From positions 33,795,453-33,859,452 of the forward strand of contig OY987306.1 of assembly GCA_963920635.1 (NCBI GenBank): DNA of 64,000 nt, read 5' to 3'. A program made the position numbers and the translations under genes. The notes under the pieces are model-generated. The model was not told where the DNA came from. It made no database searches and saw only the letters and a program-made list of their open reading frames with translations. Below are positions 33,841 through 45,882 of the stretch, one piece after another; the first letter of the stretch is position 1; every line of letters begins with the position of its first letter. Origin of the DNA: Pseudeuparius sepicola. Lineage: Eukaryota > Arthropoda > Insecta > Coleoptera > Anthribidae.

Positions 33841-34608
33841 TTGTCCGCGGTATAAACTGTATGAACTATTTAATTTTCTAATCGTCATTAAAACGACTTA
33901 CTAATAATATTGTGTACTCCGAATGATAACAATGACATTGTTTGTTTGCTGGTCTGATTATTATATTTTGTCCGTGGTTATGACGAATTGACCGCCGGCC
34001 TTCCCGTTCTCCCATCAATCCGTGGACGGCCGAATCGAAGGCGGCGGCGGCGTTCGTTCCCGGGTCCGAGCGGGCCGTGGTTTTTCTCGGCGACAACAAT
34101 GGGGCCAGCCACCTGAGCCTTTCGAATCGAGGCGGCGGAGTCCGAGTCGTGGCATAACATCATCACGAAACAATCGGGCGATAGGCGACGCCTCCTTTGA
34201 TTAGTGCCTATCGCGGCGTCTGTGGCGGTATTTCGGGTTGTACCGCTACGGAATTTTCCGGCGAATCCAACGGTGTGTCGCTTTTTAATGTAGCTTCGAA
34301 ATTTAAAAAGATACAGACGAAAATTTGAAAGTTTGTAAATAATGGGCCGGTCTGGTCATATAGAAAACTACACGCAGGCGGATAATAGAATTTTAGTAGA
34401 CGCCTCTGGAATATTTCATTTTTGCCAGTTCCTCTTAGTTTTTATATACAAAATTACCCAGAATTTTAAGTTATTGCTCCTTTCGGTATCAAAAGTTGGC
34501 GCTAGATACAATCGATGTGATGAAAGTTTTCTGTAGCTAAGTTCACAGTTCACACAATCTTCCTGTTATTATTTGTGAAATTTTTACAAATATAACCTAA
34601 CTACCTAT
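33841..34608. other. GC-rich unassigned stretch
   Basis: 33960-34260 is GC-rich and contains a short inverted repeat (CGATAGGC near 34179 and GCCTATCG near 34206). At 34250-34330 there is one copy of the dispersed G motif (GGCGAATCCAACGGTGTGTC, then GCTTCGA). No gene was recognised. Confidence 0.45.
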
Positions 34609-35289
34609 CATAGAGATCATATATATAGGTAGAGTGCTGGACGATATTTTTTATACATAGGATGCACGGAAAATCTTTGACGAATTTAAAACCATAAAAT
34701 AGTAAAAATAATAATAAATAGGCAAAGTAAACATGCGCATTTGCAATTTGAGGTAGTGTTTTGTGAAACTTGACACTCTTTGACAGCCATTTGACAGCGA
34801 CAAACTAAGTATAACCTACCGTTGTTTGCACCATAGACGCTTTGTGGCATAATTTTTTTGATTTTCAGCTAATTATTAATAGTTTCTTCGCGTTTTAGTT
34901 GTTTGAGTGTTTTATCTATGATCATCTCGAATAATGTTCTGCTCATTTTACACCACAGTGTTTAAAAAAGAAACGAGTCAAAACGCAGCTAACTGAAAAT
35001 GCAGTACCAACTCTTCTATTAAAACCACCTAAACCATCATTTAAGTAAGTATATTAACATGATTGTGGTGTAAGAAACTATTAGTAGCTTATTTGTTTTA
35101 GTGTTAAAGTTATAAAGGTAGATGAAAACAAGTCAAGTTCTAGCATCAGTGAAGCAAATTCTAGTAGTTTGGACGAAACTAGTTTTACAAGTATGAACGA
35201 ACCAGTTGTAGTTATCGATGTCTTGACCAGTCCACGTTGAGGTGAGCTTAATTTCTACCTATATGTACTATATATATATGATCTCTATG
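34609..35289 (+). mobile_element. THAP-carrying P-superfamily element, copy E1
   Basis: Terminal repeats CATAGAGATCATATATATAG at the left and the inverse ATATATATGATCTCTATG at the right, flanked by perfect 8-bp duplications CTACCTAT (34601-34608 and 35290-35297). Inside, on the plus strand, is a THAP second half (34930-35045) and a following exon (35101-35240). An extra A in the codon before the first Cys of C-x2-H breaks the frame. There is no transposase catalytic domain. Confidence 0.88.
34930..35240 (+). pseudogene. THAP C-terminal half and linker exon in E1
   Basis: The first piece reads SAHFTPQCLKKKRVKTQL then TENAVPTLLLKPPKPSFK up to a TAAGTA donor region at about 35045; H-F after C-x2 and AVPTLL are the closing motifs of a THAP finger. 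The next exon, after TTTTAG at 35097-35102, gives VKVIKVDENKSSSSISEANS and SSLDETSFTSMNEPVVVIDV then a stop, a serine-rich linker. Compared with copy E2, the residues RICSAHF are intact there, so E1 has a one-base insertion. It is non-functional as read. Confidence 0.7.
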
Positions 35290-35297
35290 CTACCTAT

Positions 35298-37684
35298 CTT
35301 TGGTATACTTCAAACTTGAAACAGTTCAAACCAAGGTTAGTTGCTAACCTTGGTTCAAACTGAAATAATTTTTATTTTGAGATGTTAGTTTTAACGTTAT
35401 AACAAGTACTTAATTTATTATTAAAATGACCTTTATTTATCTGCTTACCAAAATAATAAACCTATGTAATGTAGGTACGAAACATAGAAAAGTCTACTCG
35501 TATTATAGGTATAAATGTGGTTGATAATATTTAGAAACCAGATATACTTCCCAGATTCCTCTGCTAAAGATGTTGGTGAGTCTTGTTCTGTTTTCTGTGC
35601 TGTTTGCTGTATCAAGCCAATAATGAATAGTGGATGAGAAATACTTATCTTACTTATTTAAATACGGAAATATTTCTAGCATTTATGGCAAATTTTCTGG
35701 CGAATCCAACTGTCTATCGCCTTTCGATCCGCGGATTCGACGTTGCAGGTAAAAATCTAAAAGGTTTGGACTGAAATTCGCTCTGACGAAAACTGGCTTT
35801 TCTCTCTAGAAGAAAATCCTTTCCCCACAAACTACTAACGTTATTTCGGTAACACGCGTTGGTATAATGTCTGCCTACCAGCAGGCGCAGTCCGTCGACA
35901 AATGTTACAAACGAAAAATACCCAGTATTTTTGGATGGACCCGCATCTGTTGTGAGAACGAGCAGATTGACTCACCGAGCACATGGTCACTTCTATAGCA
36001 AAGTGCCTGCTGTTTATTTGTTATTTTCTACATTATTTCGGTGGAAAAACGATAAATGTTCGAATAAACGATGCGATAAGTTTGTACTGTAGGGATCGTT
36101 TCATTTGATGATAAAAACGTTGCAAAAAGTGTATAGTGTAATTTAACCTCAGAGAAATACCCAAGAATAGAGGGAGCAAAACCATCAAAATGCACACGTT
36201 TGTGGTCAACTAACATATAACGGAAATTTACCAAAGTAAACAAACATTATCCATTATGCATTATGCCCGTTTATATCAATAACGTTTACCTGTGATAGGT
36301 AATGTCCTGAGAAATATCAATTTGGCCACACACTTTCTGGGTGCCATTGTATACAAAATCAGTCACTATATCCTAAACAAAAAATAAAACACTTGAAAAC
36401 ACGAACAATACACACGTAAACAATTAGAGAAAATGACAAAACACTTTTTTAACCATATTAAACCGAACCTGGCATTAGTAGTAAAAAGAGATGAAGGAGA
36501 CAGAGAAGATAGATATTGTAGTAAAAACAAGTAACTGCATGCTAATATAATATCACCAATACTTGCATGGGTTACACTGTTCGACGGCTGGCCACTTGTG
36601 CAGCGAAATGCGGCGGATAGCCGTGCCATAATTTCACAGATCTTAGGATATACTTGCGTAAATAGTTTTAATCGATATGGCATTTTAGAGACCTTTTGAC
36701 AATATTATATGGTGCATTAACCTTTACGTTGTGTTTGACGACAACCTTAAGAAAACCTTAAAAGTGAAATATTATGTTGCTTGTAGAATATATGTATATA
36801 TTATGTATGCGTGAAAAATGCTGTTTCTCTACCGACTTTAGCAATACTATACAACTTGTCTAGTATTTCTTTTTCTTGCTCTGAGAATAGGTTGCTTTAT
36901 ATAAGTAGGTACTCAATGTCATTTGCTGTATTGGTTGTTTTCGTATTTTATTCAATTTCATAGTTTTGTTGCAGGAAATTATGGCAAAATTTACGATTAA
37001 TATTAATTCAAGGATTTCGCTGAAACATTTTAGCTTGAGAAATAAAACCTCGTATTTGTGTAGGTATTTTAAAACGAAACATTGTGTTATTATTCGCAAA
37101 TTTATTTTTGTGTTTCTTTCTGCGAATGTATTAAAAGGAACATGTCTATAGTTTTGATTATTAACAACAACTTAAGTATGTATTAGCGCAGATAGGATAT
37201 TGTACTATACACTATACCTACCTACAGTTCTGAGCAGATGGTCTACAAAATAGGTACAACATACTCTCCTGGCAGGTCTCTACAAGTACCAGTGAAAATA
37301 TGGCGGCCATATTGTGGGAATCTAAAATAGCCAGTAACCCAAAATATAAGCGGGAACATCTTGCTCACAGATTTTCTAAAGAACAGAACACGACCTTATG
37401 TTTTACGTCGTTGACAATAAAAAAACAGACCAATAAAACTTTGTTGTATATTATTGGGTATTTGGGCTCAATAGATATATCATAATAAGTATACCTAACG
37501 CGGAAATAACTTGATTCGGTTGTTTTGTTTTGTTTTGTATCATGAACTGCTGGGTTTTGTAAAGCCGTTTTGCGACTAATTTTATTTACTTACTCATCCA
37601 CTATACCTAAGGGCATCTGGGTGGTGAATGGATATGATATAATAAGCGTTCAACCATAAAGCTACCTCTATGGGATAATATATA
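35298..37684. other. Intergenic, no gene recognised
   Basis: Mostly AT-rich. One copy of the dispersed G motif (TTTTCTGGCGAATCCAACTG) lies near 35692-35711. Minus-strand open frames at 36028-36243 and 36366-36683 have no recognised domain or splice partners. Confidence 0.4.
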
Positions 37685-39121
37685 CAGGGTGAGTTTTTTT
37701 CGATGACCACTATCTGGATCTCGGAAACTAGCAGAGCTAGAACAAAGGTAAAATGGGGAAAGAATTGCGGTTTTGAATGCTCAATGTAATGCCCCTTTTG
37801 GGTTTTTAAAAAAGTTCATGGCTCACTAAATATTTTGAAAAGAGTGATTTTTTGCTATTTCATCAGATCTCTGTAGCTCCGTTATTTCTGATTATACAGA
37901 AACACTGTAGAGACAAACATTGTAGATAATTCTGGACTTAATAAGATAATCTAATCCAATTTTTTATGTTCTTTGTGATTTTTGAGATATGGCATAAACT
38001 TGTGTTTTTTTAAATGTAAATCATAGTTGGCTGTGACCTTATCAAATCGGCCATTTTTGAGCTTTCCAAAGATATAATACTCCGCATAGTTATTATAAAA
38101 AATAAAAGGGCTATGGCTAATTTTCTGTTTTTTTTTTAATTTTCACATAGTTAGCCATGGAATATTTTCATAATTACGTTCTATTTTATAATTAGACATA
38201 CTTTCTAATATTTTGTTTTTAGCTGGTAACAAAATGTAACAAAATAAAATAAAAATTAAAAAACTCAAATTCAAATTATTATTATTTTAAAAGGTGTTCA
38301 AACAATCCACCATTATTATTTATACAAATATTGCATCTTTTTAAAACTGAATTTGTCGCCTTTCTTAGAGAGCGCCTGTCAATACTGGCAATTGCTTCTA
38401 AAACAGCTGCTCTTAATTCAACAATTAATTGTCTCATACTTTATTTTGTACTGTTCCCCACAAAAATAAATCCAAAACAGACAAATCGGGGGATCGGGGC
38501 GGCCAGGAAATAGGCCTATTTCTCCCTATCCAACTATTTGGATAGAGCTGATCTAGGTAATTTCTTACGGACAAATAATTTTGTGGTGGAGCTCCATCAT
38601 GAAAATTTTTGTTTTATTTTGTTACATTTTGTTGCTAGCTAAAAATAAAATATTTGAAAGTTGGAAATGTTTCTTATTATAAAATAGATCGTAATTATGA
38701 AAATATTCCATGGCTGACTATGTGAAAATTTAAAAAAAAATCAGAAAATTATTTTTTATAATAGCTATGCCGAGTATTATATCTTTGGAAAGCTCAAAAA
38801 ATGGCCGATTTGATAAGGCCACAGCCAACTATGACTTACATTTAAAAAACACAAGTTTATGTCATATCTCAAAAATCACAAACAGCATAAAAAATTGGAT
38901 TATATTATCTTATTAAGCCCAAAATTATCTACAATGTTTGTCTCTACAGTGTTTCTGTATAATCAGAAATAACGGAGCTACAGAGATCTGATGAAATAGC
39001 AAAAATCACTCTTTTCAAAATATCTTTTTTTAAAAATCCAAAAGGGGCATTACTTAACCTTTGTTCTAGCTCTGCTAGTTTCCGAGATCCCCATAGTGGC
39101 CATCGAAAAAAACTCACCCTG
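37685..39121 (-). mobile_element. Long-TIR mariner-like element FB3 with transposase remnant
   Basis: CAGGGTGAGTTTTTTTCGATG at the left and its inverse at the right, with TA at both borders; 1437 bp. Inverted arms of roughly 490-600 bp. The centre (38434-38601, minus strand) translates to HDGAPPQNYLSVRNYLD, then YPNSWIGRN and SWPPRSPDL, then FLWGT. The D-G-A-x-x-H-like and W-P-x-R-S-P-D-L boxes mark the C-terminal catalytic half of IS630/Tc1-mariner DDE transposases. The rest of the transposase is missing. Confidence 0.82.
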
Positions 39122-39474
39122 TATATATTATATGTACGAAAATTGTTTGTACAATGAGGCGGGGTGTTATTTTTTAGTCTGGTGACATTTTGGCGCCTTC
39201 CACACCGAAAATAACCGCAAAGGTCCCGATGCAGGGCTTCCTAGCGTTTTTCCGAAAATAAAGCGGCGCACATGGCGTCCCGACGGCCACGTGCGACGCC
39301 ATCGAAATAGCTGCACAGCTGTCACACCTGGCCTGCTTATGTGCTACTCGGTCGGTACGCGGTGTTAGAAAGAAGATTTTTTTTATATTATAATGTCGGA
39401 AAATGTAAATTTTGCTATTGGAATATTTTGGGGTACGCCCTGTATTTCTGGGGTTTAGCCCTGTCAAGTCGATA
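39122..39474. other. Unassigned, GC-richer stretch
   Basis: 39170-39365 is of higher GC content with no coding motif recognised. Confidence 0.4.
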
Positions 39475-39870
39475 GCAAATTTTCCGGAGAATCCAACGGT
39501 GTGCCGATTTTTGATGTGGCTTCGATATTTCGAAAGATACAGCCAAAAATCTATAGGGTTGCAAAAAATAAAAAAATACAACACAAAAATTTCATAAGAA
39601 TTTTGCTGACTCCGATAGAAACTTTTTTGGCGAATTCAACGCTGCACCGCTTTTCAATATTTCGAAAATATGGAGGGTGGTAAAAAAATGCGCTGATCTT
39701 TTAAATTTGTGCGATTTTTCACAAGATTACTTGCCACTACTTTTTATTCTGATAGCAAATTTTCTGGCGAATTCAAGGGTGTATCGCTTTTTAATATAGC
39801 TTCAATATTTCAAAACGAAAATATGAAGAGTTGCAAAATATTCGCAGATTTTTTAAAACTTTTTTTTACT
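39475..39870. repeat. Degenerate tandem repeat G (three units of about 130-140 bp)
   Basis: Units begin near 39475, 39620 and 39753. Each has GCAAATTTTCYGGMGAATYC or a variant, then GTGTRYCGMTTTTTNAT, GCTTCRATATTTCRAAA, and a GTTGCAAAATA-like tail. Single copies of the same block occur at 34250-34330 and 35690-35780. Confidence 0.7.
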
Positions 39871-40452
39871 TTTTGAGTTGCCCTCGTATTTTATGTAACC
39901 TTTTCCAGATTTAGTGTAAAGGCCGACCAGTGGTGCAGCTGCGTAAATCCACACCCGCACTTGTTTTTTCTCACAATACATGGCCAACTGGGATTAAAAA
40001 TAGATAACATTATAGGTGAGACAATAATAATACAGACTAATAAAAGCTACACTTGTGGCCACATCTAGTTACCTTCTCTGGTTACTCACTACGTAAAAAA
40101 AAGAAAAAACAAACGGTGTATCGACCAGCATCAGTAGGTGACGTATGCGGTGTTAGAATTTCGGGGTGATACGATTCGTTATTTTCCATCACGTCTATTT
40201 CGAAATGTAAACCTAGCAAGTAGCCTCGATGTGCAGACCAGCAGTGAACACATGTCTGTGGTTAGAACAGATTGGTAACACGTGCTACGCATAAAATTTA
40301 CTGCAAAATTTCTTGTCTGGACCCTGCATTATTTGTTTGGCAATGGAATTTGTTTATACATCACCAGACGAGCGGCACATGTCTAAAAACCAGATTGTTC
40401 TCTATAAATACGCGAGAGTTTTTCCAGAAATCCGTAGGTTCTTAGACGCATA
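39871..40452. other. Intergenic, nothing recognised
   Basis: No gene or bounded repeat recognised. Confidence 0.4.
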
Positions 40453-40489
40453 TACTCTTTAAAATAAGGGATCCCAGCATGTCAGAGTC

Positions 40490-41621
40490 CACGGGCGTAG
40501 CCAAGGGGGGGTTTCGGGGGTTCAAACCCACCCTCCCCCCGAAATAAGCAAAATATTACCTAATATTATACCGAAAAAATACGAGGAGTGAAGAGTTAAA
40601 TTATTATTACGTTTGAATATATGTAGTAATAGTAGCGCCTAGCGCCATCTTTTGACGAGAGGCAGACGCAGTTGCAGCCGAACTATTTTGTATTGTAGGG
40701 ACACTTTGCGTTGTTTCTCGATTATTCGCCACGCCCCTCGGTCGAAATGAGCGGAACTTTGTGGAAGTTCGTGGAAGTTTCTGAACGGCTACTGGGCTGC
40801 TATATAAGCGGCGCCGCGGCGCGTGACCGCGCTTACGGCAGTATTGTTCCATGCGAACTCGAAGCGAATAAAAGTGAAAAGTGGTGAACGAATAGTGAAG
40901 AGAATTAAGTGTACCGTGTAAGTGAGTAATTTTAGTGCACTGTTATTCGATGACCTTGTTAAGGATAGATACGTGAATCATTATTACTGTCCAAAAATGG
41001 AGGGGAAAAAAAGGAAGGGTGATAAACCTAAAGGTATGGACTACTGGAAAAAGTGGTGTAGTCAAGGTCAAGGGGTTTCTAATAAAGAAACTAATTTGGA
41101 TTTAGCTATCAAAGCTTCAGCTACCTTGCATGCTGATAAGGAGACTGCCTACCCCGAAATCTAGTTTGGAATGCCTAGATATGTGCGATAAAAACCTTTA
41201 TCCTAATATTTACACATTACTACAAATCTTGGCTACCATTCCTGTATCCACTGCTACCCCAGAAAGGTCTTTCTCGAGCCTAAGGAGACTGAAACACTAT
41301 TTACGAAACACTACAAGTGAAAACAGACTTAATGGTTTGGCTCTAATGAACATTCACTATGGAACAGAAATTCATGCAGATGAAGTAGTGGATATATTTA
41401 AAAGAAAAAGCCGAAGATTTCTTCTTTAATGGTTTTAGATTTAGCGCAGAGGAACGAAGTTAATTTATCCATTTCATTTAAAGTTAAGAACTTTATAAAT
41501 ATGTCGTATTTTTTCGGATGAATATATAGATATTAAATTTCATGTAAGTATATTTTTGTTGTTTTATTTACTTCTCAAACTAACCCCCCCCCCCCAAAAC
41601 TAAATCCTGGCTACGCCCGTG
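40490..41621 (+). mobile_element. Internally deleted hAT element D2
   Basis: 1132 bp with inverted tips CACGGGCGTAGCC and GGCTACGCCCGTG, flanked by 8-bp repeats TCAGAGTC (40482-40489) and TCACAGTC (41622-41629). Copy A1 preserves the unfilled target. It is nearly identical to D1, including the internal deletion junction near 41150, so both descend from one deleted ancestor and moved recently. A C-rich tract (about 41584-41595) and a G-rich tract (about 40506-40512) sit just inside the ends. Confidence 0.9.
40997..41429 (+). pseudogene. hAT transposase fragments in D2 (N-terminus and C-terminal dimerisation domain)
   Basis: The N-terminal part starts at the ATG at 40997 (MEGKKRKGDKPKGMDYWKKW) and ends at a stop at about 41164. 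In another frame, from about 41170, comes the hAT family dimerisation region: LYPNIYTLLQILATIPVSTA, then TPERSFSSLRRLKHYLRN, then RLNGLALMNIHYG, to a stop at 41429. The P-V-S-T-A-x-x-E-R-x-F-S box is diagnostic. The catalytic RNase H-like core between the two is deleted and the junction is out of frame, so there is no active transposase. It would depend on an autonomous relative elsewhere. Confidence 0.82.
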
Positions 41622-42604
41622 TCACAGTCTATCCTATCACATAGGAAAAGTGAAGCCTTGAGGGGAAGTTTGTTTTCTGTTGACTCCAAGGAGACCACAA
41701 GGGGGCTGATACAAGGTTATGTTATATGTCAGTGTCCAACTGCCATCAGGTTTTATGTGACATGCCAGTGCCATAGATTCTAAAAGGAGGCAAAATATTT
41801 CCCATCATAATTCACAATTTTTAACTTTTCTAACTTCCAGGTACCTACTCAGATGTGTCAATTAAAGGTAATGCGGCCGCCTGTAGTAGTCCCAATAATT
41901 GTAACCCAGATTTTTCCTGTATCACCTTTAGTAATCCTACAATTCCCATTACGTGGGCATTACGTTCAAGTAGGTAGTTCAAAAAAAATCGTACCTATTT
42001 CGAAAATTTTAAATTATTAAGCAGGTAGCTTCAGTCAGGTCTTTTTTTAAAGAGTTTTTATCTACGACTACAAGTTTATTTTAAGTTTGTGAGGTACCTT
42101 GAGAGAGAAATAAAATTACAAAATTTTATAATGAACACCGAGAAAAACTACTTCATTAGAACTACTAGACCTAATCTTATTAGTCCATCCCGAAATCTGT
42201 GAAAGTTCTTTGGGTAGATACATTCAACAAGAGAAGAAAGTTCAAGTATACATTACAAATGGATTGAGGAACCTGGTAACAAGGTGCAATAGCAGCGACA
42301 AATTCTTAAATAAGCAAAATCGGCACTACTGACTTACCACACTTATTACTTAAATTCGGGGAAATAATTGCTGGAAATCAATTTCAACTATAAAATAAAT
42401 TTCTTTCATTTGATTTGATTTGTATACACAAAATTGTCAAGTCTAATTTTTAGAAATCATGGAAACCATTACTAATTTTTACTAACAATCAAAGTACCTA
42501 CCTGTTATATTCATAGATTCTCCAATAAAATGGCATACTTGGCAACACTGAGACCATTAGAATGAGAAAAGAATAGGCCTCACTTTGGAAAGTATAATAC
42601 TGGG

Positions 42605-43410
42605 CGCATAGAAGCCCGAAGATATTGGTGAGTGGTTGGCGAAAAATAATGAAAATTCGTAGTCGATATCTCGATACCTAGAAGTTGTTTATCCGATAAG
42701 CCGCGTATAAGCGTTAGCGCCCCGCGTTTTTCTCACAACCTCTGGGTTCCCAGGACACAAAAACGACAATCGTGGGAGCCGCGGTTATAATGGTACCTGT
42801 TGCCGTGAGAATTCAGAGAACCCCAGCAATCCGCCAGCCCAAAAAAAGAAAACATTTTTTTAATATGCAACTAGGTATATGGTTTTCTTACAGGGTTCCC
42901 AAGAACCAGGAACCTTGTACAGTGTCACATAAAATCGGCATCAAATGGAAAATTTGTAATTAAAAAAAAAACTTTATGGGTGTGCACTGTGCGTAAATGG
43001 TTTATTTTTAAACGCAATGTTACCTGGTGTCAATGCTATCAAGTAGGTAGCACAAACATTATAATTCCAACATTAAATGCGTCAGAATAAAAAACGTGTA
43101 GCCGTATTTTTTATTGGTGGGCGTCTTAAAATGTCTCGTTCGCTCCAAAAAATTGGAAACTTTACAGTTACACTGCATATAATTATATTATTTTCGCGAC
43201 TACATATATTTGAATCATGCCATGGTATTTAACGCTCGTTTGGGGACACCTGTGTCCACATTAATGTCTGTTTGCGATGGTTTTTAACACTTCTTGCAGC
43301 CGACAAGGCCAGCAACACAGGGTGACACAAAATTAAAATTGAAATTTTCGTCAAAAAATATAACTCCTGTAGGAAAACTCCTCTACTTTTAGCTCTCACT
43401 TTTGCAAAAG
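42605..43410. other. Intergenic, nothing recognised
   Basis: No gene or bounded repeat recognised. GC is somewhat raised at 42680-42840. Confidence 0.4.
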
Positions 43411-44691
43411 TTGGGGGTGAGTTTTTTCCGATGCCCACTATGGGGAAAGAATTGCAGTTTTGTCTGCTCAATCTAATGCCCAAAAAAGTTCATGGCTCAC
43501 TAGATATTTTGAATAGTGATTTTCTGCTATTTCATCAGATCTCTGTAGCTCCGTTATTTCTGATTATACAGAAAAACTGTAGAGACAAAAATTGTAGATA
43601 ATTTTGGGCTTCATAAAATAATCCTATCCAATTTTTTATGTTGTTTGTGCTTTTTGAGATATGACATAAATTTGTGTTTTTTTTTAAGTAAATCGTAGTT
43701 GGCTGTGGCCTTATCAAATTAGCCATTTTTTGAGCTTTCCAAAAATATAATACTCGGCGTAGTTACTAAAAAAAATAAAATAGCTATGGCTAATTTTCTA
43801 ATTTTTTTAAATGTTGACATAGTCAGCCATGGAATATTTTCATAAATACGTTCTATTTTATAATAAGACATACTTGAAACTTTCAAATATTTTAAGTTGG
43901 TAACAAAATTTAACAAAATAAAACAAAAATTATCATGATGGAGCTCCACCACATAATTTTTTGCCCGTAAGAAATTACCCAGATCAGCTCTATCCAAATA
44001 GTTGGATAGGGAGAAATAGACCTATTTCCTGGTGGATTGTTTGAACACCTTTTTTATTTTAAAATGTGACTTTTTAAATAATAATAATTTGAATTTGAGT
44101 TGTTTTATTTCTGTGTTATTTTGTTACATTTTGTTACCAGCTAAAAACAAAATATTAGAAAATTTGAAGTATGTCTAATTATAAAATAGAACGTAATTAT
44201 GAAAATATTCCATGAATGACTATGTGAAAATTAAAAAAAAATCAGAAAATTAGCCATAGCTTTTTTATTTTTTATAATATCTATGCCGAGTAAGTATTAT
44301 ATCTTTGGAAAGCTCAAAAAATGGTCGATTTTATAAGGCCACAGCCACCTATGATTTACATTTAAAAAAACACAAATTTACGTCATATCTCAAAAATCAC
44401 AAACAACATTAAAATATTGGATCAGATTATCTTATTAAGCCCAAAATTATATACAATTTTTGTCTCTACAGTTTTTCTGTATAATCAGAAATAACGGAGC
44501 TACAGAGATCTGGCGAAATAGCAAAAAAATCACTCTTTTCAAAGTATCTAGTGAGCCATGAACTTTTTTAAAAATCCAAAAGGTGCATTAGATTGAGCAT
44601 ACAAAACTGCAATTATTTCCCCATTTAACCATTGTTCTAGCTCTGCTAGTTTCCGAGATCCCCATAGTGGGCATCGAAAAAACTCGCCCTG
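43411..44691 (+). mobile_element. Long-TIR mariner-like element FB4, opposite orientation to FB3
   Basis: Right end ACTCGCCCTG followed by TA; the left tip is decayed to GGGGGTGAG. The arms match those of FB3 over several hundred bases. The plus strand at 43934-44026 gives the same HDGAPP-type transposase remnant, shortened by a further deletion that removes the W-P-x-R-S-P-D-L box. Confidence 0.78.
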
Positions 44692-45423
44692 TATAAATAT
44701 ACATTCTTATCTGTCTTTTACAGATCGTCAATATCTGCAGAGGTGTCTGTTCCCTTACATACCAACAACAAACTTATTGACAGGCTAGTTTTCAAATGGA
44801 ATTAAAAAACTGTGTTCTCCTACTTTTGGCTGACAAGGTATATAGTTACCTGTATCGACCTCAATGAGAAAATAAATACTTTTTGTTTTTGTGAACTCTG
44901 GCAGAACGAAAAATGAAACCAAACTACTCGTATATATCCTTGGACTACCAGTCTTTGAGATATTATTTTCGCAGATCTTGCATTTTGCCCACAACATATA
45001 AAAATTAATGCGAGACTATTCCCCTGCAAAGCCAATACCTTTTACAATGATGAGAAAATTAATTATTTAGGACCTTTTATACCTAACAGGCAGTTAACAT
45101 TTTGCCTTTCGAACGACAACCTTATTGCTTATACACACGCTATGAGGTAAAGTTCATTCAAAAGAAAGTAAGAAAAGAAAACTGATTGTGCAGTAAAGTC
45201 CTTGAATAAGGAAAACCTACCTTAATCAATGGTAAAGTTTCAAATAGGGTACCTCTATTTTCATATTTTCATTTTTTTAGTTTCTCATGTTATATTTATA
45301 CAAGCTTTTATTTAATTTCACCGAATCTTGCAAGCTGAATTAGAACCACTTCTTGAAATTTTGCATACACTTTTAGTTCTGGTGACAATATAATATGCAA
45401 TACTCGATATTGTGATACTTTCA
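44692..45423. other. Intergenic, nothing recognised
   Basis: AT-rich. Minus-strand open frames at 44785-45035 carry no known motif. Confidence 0.4.
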
Positions 45424-45882
45424 AAATGGCCGCCGCTCTAAGATGGCGGACTAGATGTCTTTACCACCCTCCTGACATTGGAATCAAATAAGTACTAAAA
45501 AGCGCAAAATAAAATTGAAAATAAAAAAAACTTCTATTTAAGCCATGTACTAAAACGAATAAAATAAGTTTAGGTTTTCGTTAAGATAATTCGATTCAAA
45601 ATTGCGACAAGTTTTTGCGAATTGAAAAGTTTGTCGCAAGGTTTGTAAAGAAAAAATGCATACTTCGGCAAATAGGTATAGGTACCTACTTGCTTATCAA
45701 CCAATCACTGTCCAATAAAATTAATTGGTACACCTACCTACTTTCATCAACATTTCGCGCGACAAGCTTTTCAATTTGCAAAAACTTGTCGCAATTTGGA
45801 ATTGACTTATCTAAACGAAAACCTAAACTTATTTCATTCGTTTTAGTACATGGCCTAAATAAAAGGTTGTTTTTAAAAAGGT
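45424..45882. repeat. Palindromic MITE F2, inverted copy of F1 plus one GCCAT unit
   Basis: 45525-45882 is the palindrome (TACTAAAACGAATAAAATAAG on the left, inverse on the right, inner arms GCGACAAGTTTTTGCGAATT and their inverse). 45424-45524 matches the flank and first GCCAT-rich unit next to F1 in reverse. Confidence 0.75.

Larger units (their letters stand above)
40453..42604 (-). mobile_element. hAT-type MITE, copy A2, split by element D2
   Basis: Reverse orientation relative to A1. The left remnant 40453-40489 (TACTCTTTAAAATAAGG...) and the right remnant 41622-42604 rejoin to an A1-like sequence once D2 and one copy of its 8-bp duplication are removed. The outer tip at the right is lost after ACTGGG. 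About 90% similar to A1 by eye. Confidence 0.82.

Noticed and set aside
36366..36683. 105-codon minus-strand open frame
   Set aside because: No recognised motif; hydrophobic tail arises from T-rich sequence.
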